Below, piece by piece: positions 15,506-22,451 of a stretch of 64,000 bases of DNA. This stretch comes from Rhodothermales bacterium. GTDB taxonomy: Bacteria > Bacteroidota > Rhodothermia > Rhodothermales > JAHQVL01. The stretch covers positions 1-64,000 of the forward strand of contig JAWKNW010000004.1 in NCBI GenBank assembly GCA_041391505.1. Reading direction: 5' to 3'. Each line of letters starts with the position of its first letter. Position 1 is the first letter of the stretch. The translations under genes and the position numbers were made by a program. A model generated the notes under the pieces. The model was not told the origin of the DNA. It searched no databases and worked only from the letters and a program-made list of their open reading frames with translations.

Positions 15506-15970
15506 ATGAAAAACCTTGTCAAGGCACTCGCCATAGTCCTGTTGCTGTCGGTCTCGGCGTGCGACCTGTTCAACTGGAAGGACGAGGAGCCCGAGGTCGT
15601 CGTGCTGCCCGACCCGGTTCCGCGCGTCGTGGCGGATTCGCTGTTCACCGTGCTGGAGAGCGGCCTCAAGTATTACGACTTCGTCGTGGGGCAGGGGACG
15701 CCTGTCGGCGCCGGCGCCTCGGTGGTGCTGGACTACAATGCGTGGCTGAGCGACAGCACCCTGGTCGATAGTTCGATCCTGCGCGGCGTGCCGGCCTCGT
15801 TCACGCTGAACGAGTCGCAGGTGATCCTGGGATGGGTCGAGGGCGTCGCCACCATGCGGCGTGGCGGCGAGCGTCAGCTCATCATCCCTCCGGACCTCGC
15901 CTACGGCGATATCGGGTCGTCCGTCGTGCCGCCGGGCGCCACGCTCATCTTCGAGATCAAGTTGTACTGA
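15506..15970 (+). CDS. FKBP-type peptidyl-prolyl isomerase lipoprotein
   Basis: 154 aa from the ATG at 15506. Signal MKNLVKALAIVLLLSVSAC with lipobox SVSA-C, so periplasm-facing and lipid-anchored. The FKBP domain is at ~50-154: GLKYYDFVVGQGTPVGAG, ASVVLDYNAWLSDSTLVDSS, QVILGWVEGVATMRRGGERQLIIPPDLAYG, VPPGATLIFEIKL. Several canonical active-site aromatics are changed (YNAWL where HYTGWL is usual, QVILGWVEG for QVIPGWEEG), which may lower isomerase activity. It is a tandem duplicate of the frameshifted gene 7 bases upstream and probably part of the same transcript. Confidence 0.9.
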   Translation: MKNLVKALAIVLLLSVSACDLFNWKDEEPEVVVLPDPVPRVVADSLFTVLESGLKYYDFVVGQGTPVGAGASVVLDYNAWLSDSTLVDSSILRGVPASFTLNESQVILGWVEGVATMRRGGERQLIIPPDLAYGDIGSSVVPPGATLIFEIKLY

Positions 15971-16001
15971 TCGTCTCTTCACCCGCCGTCGTAGGGTTGT
16001 T

Positions 16002-16412
16002 ATGCACCAGGTTGCCACGCTCTCCCATGCCGATGCGCTCGCCGTTGTCGACGCGATACGCCGGCGCCTGACGGAAACCGGCAAGGCCGCCGCGATCGCG
16101 GTGGTCGACGTCCATGGCGAACTCGTCGCTTTTCTGCGCACGGACGGGTGCCCGCTGCCGTCGATCCAGAACGCCATCAACAAGGCCTTTACGGCGGCGC
16201 GCGAACGCAAGCCCTCCGGGGCCATCGGGAAGGCCTCCCGGGTGGATGGCTTTCCGATGACGAACTTTGGCGACCTGCGGTACACGGGATGGGGCGGCGG
16301 GGTGCCGATCGTGTGGCAGGGCGCGGTGGTCGGGGCCGTGGGGGTGAGCGGACTCCCCGAGGCGGAGGACGCGGAACTCGCGGCGCTCGGGGCGAACGCG
16401 GTCGCCGGCTGA
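16002..16412 (+). CDS. GlcG/HbpS family haem-binding-like protein
   Basis: 136 aa from the ATG at 16002. The whole protein is the GlcG/HbpS domain: LSHADALAVVDAIRRRLTETGKAAAIAVVDVHGELVAFLR, then INKAFTAARERKPSGAIGK, TNFGDLRYTGWGGGVPI, and GAVVGAVGVSGLPEAEDAELAALGANAV. Family members bind haem or corrinoid-like cofactors or sit in glycolate and propanediol operons; the function here is not determined. No signal peptide is seen. It follows the FKBP gene by 31 bases and precedes the TRIC-like gene by 7 bases, suggesting an operon without an obvious theme. Confidence 0.85.
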   Translation: MHQVATLSHADALAVVDAIRRRLTETGKAAAIAVVDVHGELVAFLRTDGCPLPSIQNAINKAFTAARERKPSGAIGKASRVDGFPMTNFGDLRYTGWGGGVPIVWQGAVVGAVGVSGLPEAEDAELAALGANAVAG

Positions 16413-16419
16413 ACGAACG

Positions 16420-17025
16420 ATGCTCGAACTGCTCGATCTGATCGGCACCTTCGTGTTCGCCGTGTCTGGCGGTTTAAAAGCGGCCAAATACGAACTCGAT
16501 CTGCTGGGCATTCTCGTGCTCGCCACGCTGACGGGGGTGGGAGGCGGCATCCTGCGCGACGTGCTGCTCGGCGCCACGCCGCCGGCGGTTTTTCAGGATG
16601 AACGGTACCTCGTCGTCTGTATCCTCGGGGGTGTGTCCGTGTTTCTGGCGGCGCCGCACATAGCGCCGCGTTGGAAGGAGATGCTCGTGGCCGATGCGAT
16701 CGGGCTGGGCGTGTTCGCCGCGATCGGCGCGTCCAAGGCGCAGGCGTTCGGGCTGGGCCCCATCGGCGTGATCATGATGGCCGGGCTGACGGCCACGGGG
16801 GGCGGCGTCGTGCGTGACGTCCTGGTCCGGGAAATCCCCGCGGTGATCCAGAAAGACTTCTACGCCACCGCGGCGCTGGCCGGCGGGGTCAGCTTCCTGG
16901 CGGCGTCGATGGCCGGCTTGCCGGAACAGGCGCAGCTGCTGGCGGTCGCGATCCTGACGACGGGCCTACGGTCTTATGCTATTTTTGCGCGGCTCAGCCT
17001 GCCCCGGGCCCGCCGCATCGAATAA
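16420..17025 (+). CDS. trimeric intracellular cation (TRIC) channel family protein
   Basis: 201 aa, seven predicted hydrophobic segments. Two repeats typical of UPF0126/bacterial TRIC channels are visible: LDLIGTFVFAVSGGLKAAKYELDLLGILVLATLTGVGGGILRDVL and, in the second half, ADAIGLGVFAAIGASKA followed by MMAGLTATGGGVVRDVL. The Gly-Gly-Gly-X-X-R-D motifs (GGGILRD, GGGVVRD) line the pore in characterised homologues that conduct K+ and Na+. The protein lies in the inner membrane. It starts 7 bases after the previous gene. Confidence 0.93.
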   Translation: MLELLDLIGTFVFAVSGGLKAAKYELDLLGILVLATLTGVGGGILRDVLLGATPPAVFQDERYLVVCILGGVSVFLAAPHIAPRWKEMLVADAIGLGVFAAIGASKAQAFGLGPIGVIMMAGLTATGGGVVRDVLVREIPAVIQKDFYATAALAGGVSFLAASMAGLPEQAQLLAVAILTTGLRSYAIFARLSLPRARRIE

Positions 17026-17055
17026 AAAAAGGCGCCTGGCACCGGGCCAGACGCC
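17024..17055 (-). terminator. Rho-independent terminator after the SET-domain gene
   Basis: On the minus strand the palindrome GGCG-CTGGC / GCCAG-CGCC (loop about 4 bases, one mismatch) is followed by a run of seven T residues. It is 34 bases downstream of the stop of the minus-strand SET-domain gene. On the plus strand no T tract follows. Confidence 0.75.
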
Positions 17056-17088
17056 TGCAGGTCAGGGCAATTCACGGCGACCCGTCAA

Positions 17089-17574
17089 TCAAGCGGCTCT
17101 CATCATCGGGGGGCGATACGTGCGGGCGATGAACCGCAACACGATCCCACGCATGAGGTAGGAGGCTTGAAGCTGGGGGTCCAGGGTTTTGAAGTCGGTT
17201 ACAACGTGCCGGCACGTGGGTTGGCCGCAGAGGCAATTGAGCGTCCAGATGCCGTCGTCCATGGTTGTGGAGTAATCGAAGCGGATTTCTTCGCCCGGTT
17301 CGACCGGGGTCAGCGCGACGAGGCGGCGATGTGGAAAGATGCCGGCGTTTGGTTCGCAGGAGTGGTTAACGTAGAGGCCCGGAGCGTCGGGATAGATGTA
17401 GGTGTATTTTCCAGTTTGCAGCAGATTGCCCGCGTGCTCCGTGTGATGAAGTGGACTGGTATGGTCGATGCGTGGCCCGGAGAACGTCAAGATCAATTCT
17501 CCAGGCTTAAAGTGTCGAGCCGCAAAAACGCCGCGGCCGACGTTGGTTTCGTCAACGTAAACATGCGCACCCAT
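17089..17574 (-). CDS. SET domain protein, putative lysine methyltransferase
   Basis: 161 aa, soluble. The SET core is complete: NVGRGVFAARHFKPGELILTFSG (SAM-binding GxG), GLYVNHSCEPNAG (NHSxxPN, 70-76, the pseudoknot), GEEIRFDYSTT (catalytic Tyr101) and a post-SET-like Cys cluster CLCGQPTCR (114-122) that would bind zinc with one more Cys. Eukaryote-type SET proteins of this compact size occur in scattered bacteria; targets may be ribosomal or DNA-binding proteins. It is divergent from the oxygenase gene, with about 440 bases between, and ends at a terminator. Confidence 0.9.
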   Translation of the reverse strand: MGAHVYVDETNVGRGVFAARHFKPGELILTFSGPRIDHTSPLHHTEHAGNLLQTGKYTYIYPDAPGLYVNHSCEPNAGIFPHRRLVALTPVEPGEEIRFDYSTTMDDGIWTLNCLCGQPTCRHVVTDFKTLDPQLQASYLMRGIVLRFIARTYRPPMMRAA

Positions 17575-18011
17575 GGTGATGTCTCCAAGGTTAGGGCGGA
17601 TGCCTGTATAGAGCGCAGCCAGATGTGAAGGTTTGCTGCCGCGAGCGCCTGGAACGTGCCGCTGCGGCGCCGTCTCGCCGCGCGTATCGGGTAGCTGTTC
17701 GTGCTCCAGCGATCGCGCGGAAAACGATTCAAAGGCCGGCTCCGTGAACAGAGCGAAATTACGACAGGTGCATGGATTAGTTGCTAGTCTTTCGGGCGCC
17801 CGCCGGCAGAATATTTGGGGGCCTCCCGTCGCGGTCTAACATGCGTGTGCGCGGTCGTCCCTAGTGCGTCGAACGCCAGGATGAGGCGGCATCGGGGCGC
17901 AGGAACCAATGCCGGCGATTCGCGCTATATGCGGCGATTTCACTCCCGTTCAGGTTGTGTTTCGGCTGGTATGGCCCTGCGGGTTCAATACGGTGTCTTT
18001 CAGGCATTACG
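17575..18011. other. divergent intergenic region, no gene seen
   Basis: About 440 bases between the SET-domain gene (minus) and the oxygenase gene (plus). Short open frames exist but have poor composition and no recognisable product. It must contain the divergent promoters; no convincing -35/-10 pair, repeat or RNA structure was identified. The oxygenase gene could start as early as a TTG at 17955. Confidence 0.5.
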
Positions 18012-18629
18012 TTGGGTATCCCATTTGATTTTTCCGGTATCGTCGAGGCGATTGCGACGACGGGTTGGAGTATTTCACGGGGACTTCTGGACGGCGATGT
18101 GATCGATCGCATGATCGAGGCCGAGCTGGCCTTGTGGGAGGCCGGGGCCTTTCGCCAGGCCGGCATCGGAGCCGGCGCCGCGGCGATGCGGCCGGAGATC
18201 CGCAACGACCGCATCCACTGGCTGGACGCCGAGGCGCTGCCCGAGGCGGTGAAGCCGTACTGGAGCCTCGTCGACGCGCTCCGGCTCGAGATGAATCGGT
18301 CGCTCTATCTGGGGCTGCGCGCCTTCGAGGCGCACTACGCCATCTATCCGCCGGGGTCTTTCTACAAGCCGCACCTGGACCAGTTCAGGCACGCCCCCCA
18401 TCGGATGATATCGTGTATCCTCTACCTGAACCGGGGCTGGACGCCGGAGGACGGGGGACTGCTGCGCATCCATCCCCCCGATGCCCCCGAGCACCTGTTC
18501 GTGGACGTGTTACCCGAAGCCGGCACGTTCGTCTGCTTCCGGAGCGATCGCATCGTCCACGAAGTGCTCCCTTCCCGCCGCGAACGCCTCAGCCTCACCG
18601 GCTGGCTGCACCGGGAAAAAACGATGTGA
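18012..18629 (+). CDS. 2OG-Fe(II) oxygenase (prolyl hydroxylase-like)
   Basis: 205 aa if started at TTG 18012; a TTG at 17955 would add 19 residues, and no good upstream ATG exists. Iron ligands are visible as KPHLDQF (HxD) and, about 60 residues later, IVHEVLPS, with the 2-oxoglutarate Arg in RRERLSLTGWL. The FYKPHLDQF...ISCILYLNRGWTPEDGG pattern is that of the PiuC/P4H-type dioxygenases annotated as 2OG-Fe(II) oxygenase (often SM-20 like). The substrate is unknown; protein-residue hydroxylation is plausible. It lies opposite the SET-domain gene and is followed within 6 bases of its stop by heptad element E2. Confidence 0.87.
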   Translation: MGIPFDFSGIVEAIATTGWSISRGLLDGDVIDRMIEAELALWEAGAFRQAGIGAGAAAMRPEIRNDRIHWLDAEALPEAVKPYWSLVDALRLEMNRSLYLGLRAFEAHYAIYPPGSFYKPHLDQFRHAPHRMISCILYLNRGWTPEDGGLLRIHPPDAPEHLFVDVLPEAGTFVCFRSDRIVHEVLPSRRERLSLTGWLHREKTM

Positions 18630-18634
18630 GGGGG

Positions 18635-18722
18635 AATCGCACATCGTAAAACGCAAATCGTCGGTTGCTGGTCGAAGACCCTCCCGGCAGCCCCAATTTG
18701 CGATGTACGATGTACCTTTTTC
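18635..18722. repeat. inverted heptad-repeat element E2
   Basis: Left arm 18635-18662: AATCGCA, CATCGTA, AAACGCA, AATCGTC. Right arm 18695-18715: AATTTGC, GATGTAC, GATGTAC, the approximate reverse complement. It starts 6 bases after the oxygenase stop and ends against the stop of the convergent DUF1028 gene. Its GATTTGC-like unit recurs in E13 after ftsA. Confidence 0.75.
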
Positions 18723-18724
18723 GA

Positions 18725-19723
18725 TCACCGCTGCATGGCCTGCACCAGCCGTTCGATGGTGGCCGGGTCGGCTTTGAGCAGGCCGGCGGCGGGGAGGCGG
18801 GGGATGAGGTCGGCCCAGCGGGGATCCTGCCGGTAGGCGCGCTGGAGGTAGGGCAGGGCCTGGTCGGCGTCGCCGGCGTCCAGCAGGGTGACGCCTACCC
18901 AGAAGGGCGACTCGCCGTTGGTGGCCTCGTCGGGCAGGATGTCCATGGCATCGGAATAGGCTTCGAGCGCTTTCGGGAAGTTGCCCTGCGTCACCCAGCC
19001 GTCGCCCTCATTGAGTTTGAGATAGGCCCGCTGCATGCGGACCAGCCGGCGCAGTTCGGCGACCGGGTCCGGGTTGTCCTCCACGCGGAGGTCGAAGATC
19101 CGATCTTCCCAGGAGCGGCCGGTCGGTGTTCCGGACACCACGAGGATGGCGGCGGACTGCCGGCCGCGTATGTCGCCGCCCTCGCCTTCCGCCGCTTCGA
19201 GCGCCTTGAGCAACCGCTCGGCGAGGTCGCCCTCGGCGGTCTCGTAGGCCCTCGCCATGGCATCCCACACCGTGGGGTTCTCCATCAGGTTGGCCTGTAC
19301 GGAATACTGCTTGCCCACGTGCTGGCCGGCCGCCTGGATGGCCCGGTTGCCCGTGTGCGCCTGTACGCGGCCCGCCGCATCGATCATGGCGACCTGCCGC
19401 ACTTCACGGTCGGCGTCGGCCCGCAGCAGGCCCGCCAGGGCGTCCGGCGCGCTGCGTCCGGCGCGCATCATCGCGAGACCGAGCGGGCCATACGAGGGGT
19501 CGATGAACGATTGGGTGGCCACGGCGCCCACGCCGGCTTCCGCCCATGCGACGATCGGGCCGACGGAAAACCAGTGCGACTGGACCGCCACGCCGAGTTG
19601 ACCCGTCGCCGAGTCGCGGGCGACGATCGAATAGGTGGCGACCGGGCGCCGGTCGGTCAGTTTCTGACCGGAAGCGGGCGCGATAAAACCGACGAGGAGA
19701 ACGAGGCTGAAGAGGGCGCGCAT
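18725..19723 (-). CDS. exported DUF1028 protein (Ntn-hydrolase-like) with C-terminal TPR-like region
   Basis: 332 aa from the ATG at 19723. A signal peptide (LFSLVLLVGFIAPASGQ) precedes DUF1028, ~25-230: ATYSIVARDSATGQLGVAVQSHWFSVG, AGVGAVATQSFIDPSYGPLGL, VRQVAMIDAAGRVQAHTGNRAIQAAGQHVG, QSAAILVVSG. DUF1028 shares the N-terminal nucleophile hydrolase fold; the nucleophile after processing is uncertain. The last ~90 residues (YLKLNEGDGWVTQGNFPKALEAYSDAMD, DADQALPYLQRAYRQDP) look like TPR repeats that may bind peptidoglycan or another partner. Convergent with the oxygenase gene. Confidence 0.88.
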   Translation of the reverse strand: MRALFSLVLLVGFIAPASGQKLTDRRPVATYSIVARDSATGQLGVAVQSHWFSVGPIVAWAEAGVGAVATQSFIDPSYGPLGLAMMRAGRSAPDALAGLLRADADREVRQVAMIDAAGRVQAHTGNRAIQAAGQHVGKQYSVQANLMENPTVWDAMARAYETAEGDLAERLLKALEAAEGEGGDIRGRQSAAILVVSGTPTGRSWEDRIFDLRVEDNPDPVAELRRLVRMQRAYLKLNEGDGWVTQGNFPKALEAYSDAMDILPDEATNGESPFWVGVTLLDAGDADQALPYLQRAYRQDPRWADLIPRLPAAGLLKADPATIERLVQAMQR

Positions 19724-19860
19724 GGAATCCTGTACGAGCTGATGAATGGGCGGCGGAGCACCGACGTGTGCCGGCGACAAGGTACGGCGCCGGCCGAAAA
19801 GGTGCGATCCGAGGCGGGTCAAGGGCAGGACCATCGCATTCTTGCCGTGACCATGAGAAG

Positions 19861-19945
19861 CGTATGGGCGTTTGGGTGCATGGGGGCATTTTTACCGCAA
19901 AACCTCCCATACCCCCCATACTCCCACACCCCCCATGCCCCCATG
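19861..19945. repeat. degenerate inverted short-repeat element E3
   Basis: Left arm 19861-19888: CGTATGG, GCGTTTG, GGTGCAT, GGGGGCA. Right arm 19903-19945 is a run of CCCCAT-like units spaced 8-9 bases rather than 7, complementary to the left arm. The core is A/T-rich. It lies in the 265-base gap downstream of the minus-strand lipoprotein gene that stops at 19989. Confidence 0.6.
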
Positions 19946-19988
19946 CCGGGAGATGCTCACGTTTGAAGAGCATGCGATTCCCCTGGGG

Positions 19989-20525
19989 TCAAGGGCGTTC
20001 GCGGACGAACCGGAAGGCGCCGCTTTCGAGCGCGATCATGCCGTCGCCGGGCGCAAACGTTACCCGCAGCGGGTCTTTGCCGGCGACGCGCTGTTCGTAG
20101 GTCAGGGTGTTGACGGTCGCCCCGGCGTAGGATGTCGTATCGCGTTCCACCCGGTACGTCGCGCCGTCCCGCGCATACGCGCGTCCGGGCCGGACGGGGT
20201 ACATGAAAAAGCCCGGCGTGAGCAGGGTGTGTGCGCTGTCGCTCAGACGCCAGAAAAGGCCTTCATCGGTCAGCCGTACGTACAGATGCCCCGCATCCCG
20301 AATCTCGTCGCCGTCCTCGATGGTCACGTGAACCTGGGTGTAGGCCAGGCCGCCGATCTCCGACTCGCCGTTGACGGCGAACGTGAGCCGGGCGCCGGCG
20401 GGCTGCTGCACGTAATGCCAGACGCTATCGCCGGCGAGCCGCAGCAGCGGGGGCGGGGGCTCGGAGTGGCAACCGGCGGAAACGACGAGGGAGATAAGGG
20501 CGGCCGCCAGGATCCGCTTTTTCAT
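19989..20525 (-). CDS. hypothetical lipoprotein, 178 aa
   Basis: It starts at the ATG at 20525, which overlaps the upstream stop (TGATG), so translation is coupled to the NTF2-like gene. Signal MKKRILAAALISLVVSAGC with lipobox VSAG-C. The mature protein is beta-rich (RLTFAVNGESEIGGLAYTQVHVTIEDGDEI, HLYVRLTDEGLFWRLSDS, YRVERDTTSYAGATVNTLTYEQRVAG). No family is recognised; it looks like a small periplasmic or outer-membrane-associated protein of Bacteroidota type. Confidence 0.75.
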   Translation of the reverse strand: MKKRILAAALISLVVSAGCHSEPPPPLLRLAGDSVWHYVQQPAGARLTFAVNGESEIGGLAYTQVHVTIEDGDEIRDAGHLYVRLTDEGLFWRLSDSAHTLLTPGFFMYPVRPGRAYARDGATYRVERDTTSYAGATVNTLTYEQRVAGKDPLRVTFAPGDGMIALESGAFRFVRERP

Positions 20526-21058
20526 CAATGATCGGGCAAATAGGCCGGCGGGATCGGGCCGGCGTCGCTCCGCCCATCGAACATCCACCCGAGAATCCAC
20601 CAGCGCGATCCGTCGTGATACAGCTGGATGCTGTTGATCCCGCGACCGCCCACCGGACCGTTTTTATCCGTCCGCCATTCGTAGGTGCTCCAGACGTGCG
20701 CGGTGGCTCCGAACTGCTGCACCTCGCGGTGCAGTTCGTATTCGAAGAACCCCCGGTCGGCGAGGTTCGCGCTCGCGCGGTGGAAGTCGCCGAGCGTCAT
20801 GACCTGCGCCTGCGGCTTGCCGGCCACCTCCTCGACGATGACGATCTGCGCCGCCGGGTGGTGCAGCGAGCTGTCCCGCGCCCAGTCGCGCGGCTGCCCG
20901 GCCGGCCCGGAGACCACCTCGTAATAGGCTTTCATGATGCCCTCGATCGACGCGACGTCTTCAGGATGGGGCAGCATCGGTCGTTGCCCCTGCGCCGTAC
21001 CGGCGAGCGAAAGCAGGGCCAGTACGGCGAGGGGGATAAAAGGGCGTCGGATGGACAC
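20525..21058 (-). CDS. exported NTF2-like protein
   Basis: 177 aa with a signal peptide (PFIPLAVLALLSLAGTAQGQ). The mature domain fits the SnoaL/NTF2-like fold: DVASIEGIMKAYYEVVSGPAGQPRDWARDSSLHHPAAQIVI, ADRGFFEYELHREVQQFGATAHVWSTYEWR, INSIQLYHDGSRWWILGWMFD. The DSSLHHP stretch is the usual start of the pocket. Enzyme activity is unproven. Its stop overlaps the start of the next gene by one base (TGATG). Confidence 0.85.
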   Translation of the reverse strand: MSIRRPFIPLAVLALLSLAGTAQGQRPMLPHPEDVASIEGIMKAYYEVVSGPAGQPRDWARDSSLHHPAAQIVIVEEVAGKPQAQVMTLGDFHRASANLADRGFFEYELHREVQQFGATAHVWSTYEWRTDKNGPVGGRGINSIQLYHDGSRWWILGWMFDGRSDAGPIPPAYLPDH

Positions 21059-21093
21059 GTCGGCTCTCGGGCATGTGATGGACAGCGCCGGCT

Positions 21094-21570
21094 TCAGTGC
21101 TCCTCGGATGCTCCGGGAGGCCGGCGACGCGGGCGTTCGATCGGGGGATCCTGCTCGAACGTGGCCTTTAATCCGTTAAGGAGCGCCTGCGTTTCCTGCG
21201 GAGACAACTTGGCCTCCGAATGCATGATGAGGTAGTCCCAGAGCGGCATCTCTTCCTCCTTGATCTGCTCCTCCACTTCCTCGAAGTCTTCGTTGGGCTG
21301 ATCCCAGGTGGAGAAGTTCAGGTGGCGCCGTCCATCGACCACGTGTTCGGAGATGCGCCAGGAGACGGGCGCGACATACGCGTACCACGGCCAGACCGAT
21401 TCGTTGCTGTGGCAATCGAAGCAGGCGCGCACGGCGAGTTCGCGCGTTTCAGGAGAATCCCAGCGAACCTCGCGCGTGACCGGCGGATTGGTACGCTCGA
21501 CCGGGAAAAACTGGATGAGTATAAGCACGGCCGGTATGCCGAATTTCAGGATCTTGCCGAGCAATTTCAT
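21094..21570 (-). CDS. haem-binding domain protein (cytochrome-like)
   Basis: 158 aa. The N-terminal hydrophobic stretch (GKILKFGIPAVLILIQFF) anchors or exports the protein. The Haem_bd domain follows: PETRELAVRACFDCHSNESVWPWYAYVAPVSW (CxxCH at ~50-54), HVVDGRRHLNFSTWDQ, and EEEMPLWDYLIMHSEAKLSPQE. In Bacteroidota these small proteins carry one covalently bound c-type haem on the periplasmic side. The C-terminus is Pro/Arg-rich and probably disordered. It lies 35 bases upstream of the two-gene lipoprotein operon on the same strand. Confidence 0.9.
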   Translation of the reverse strand: MKLLGKILKFGIPAVLILIQFFPVERTNPPVTREVRWDSPETRELAVRACFDCHSNESVWPWYAYVAPVSWRISEHVVDGRRHLNFSTWDQPNEDFEEVEEQIKEEEMPLWDYLIMHSEAKLSPQETQALLNGLKATFEQDPPIERPRRRPPGASEEH

Positions 21571-21871
21571 ATGCGTAACCGGGAAAGTGATGACACTTCA
21601 CTATGCCTACTGCATAATACTTCGGGAAATGTAGCACGGCGGAACCATGGATGCACGCGCGGGGCATGAGAGATTGAATAGAATTAAAGGAGAAGCGACA
21701 TACCTTACTTTCTGCATGACCATGGAACGAACATCCGAACAGGCCCCCGTCCACGCCGCGCCTCGATGGCACCTGACGTCGAAGGTGCGGTTCAACGGAG
21801 AGGGCGCCGGCGCGATGCGCGCGTCGGAAACGAACGCCGGCCAGATCCGATCTGCAAACGACCCACATCGT
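21571..21871. other. divergent intergenic region
   Basis: About 300 bases between the haem-binding gene (minus) and the ECF sigma gene (plus). It contains a purine-rich AAAGGAG at 21686-21692, but the nearest in-frame ATG (21716) is too far for it to act as a ribosome binding site. No repeat array or structured RNA was recognised. Confidence 0.4.
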
Positions 21872-22438
21872 ATGGCTGTGAACGAGACCGTAACGCAATT
21901 GCTGATCGAGTTGTCCGAGGGCGAATCGGCAGCCATGGACCGTCTCCTGCCGGTCGTGTACGACGAATTGCGCCGGCTGGCCCATCGCCAGCTCGATCGC
22001 GAACGCGCCGACCACACGTTCAGCACCACGGATCTCGTCCACGAGGCGTTCCTGAAGCTCGTCCAGCTCGACCGGATCCAGTGGCAAAACCGCGCGCACT
22101 TCTTCGCCATCGCCGCGCAGGCCATGCGCAACATCCTCGTCAACTACGCCCTGAAACGCAAGGCGCAGAAACGAGGGGGCGCGCAGGAAAAACTGCCCCT
22201 CGACGAGGGGCTCGTTATGTCCGATCAGCGCGCCGATGCCCTCCTGGCCCTGGACGAAGCACTCACCCGGCTCGAGGCGATGAGCGTGCGTCAGCACCAG
22301 GTGGTTACCTATCGCTTTTTCGGGGGGTTGAACATCGAGGAGACCGCGACGGTGCTGAAGGTGTCGCCGGCCACCGTCAAGCGCGAATGGACCATCGCCC
22401 GCGCCTGGCTGAACCGGGAGCTTCAAATGGAATCGTAA
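21872..22438 (+). CDS. ECF sigma factor
   Basis: 188 aa from ATG 21872 (in-frame starts upstream would add an unusual 75-residue leader). Region 2: YDELRRLAHRQLDRERADHTFSTTDLVHEAFLKL followed by WQNRAHFFAIAAQAMRNILVNYA. Region 4: ALTRLEAMSVRQHQVVTYRFFGGLNIEETATVLKVSPATVKREWTIARAWLNREL. This is the ECF class common in Rhodothermia, Gemmatimonadetes and Planctomycetes that is encoded next to Ser/Thr kinases and has no anti-sigma factor partner. The kinase gene starts 13 bases downstream. Confidence 0.94.
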   Translation: MAVNETVTQLLIELSEGESAAMDRLLPVVYDELRRLAHRQLDRERADHTFSTTDLVHEAFLKLVQLDRIQWQNRAHFFAIAAQAMRNILVNYALKRKAQKRGGAQEKLPLDEGLVMSDQRADALLALDEALTRLEAMSVRQHQVVTYRFFGGLNIEETATVLKVSPATVKREWTIARAWLNRELQMES

Positions 22439-22451
22439 CTCCACTCCCGGC

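Noticed and set aside
17633..17839. Small plus-strand frame in the SET/oxygenase gap
   Set aside because: Cys/Arg/Ser-rich composition, no start signal, no family match.
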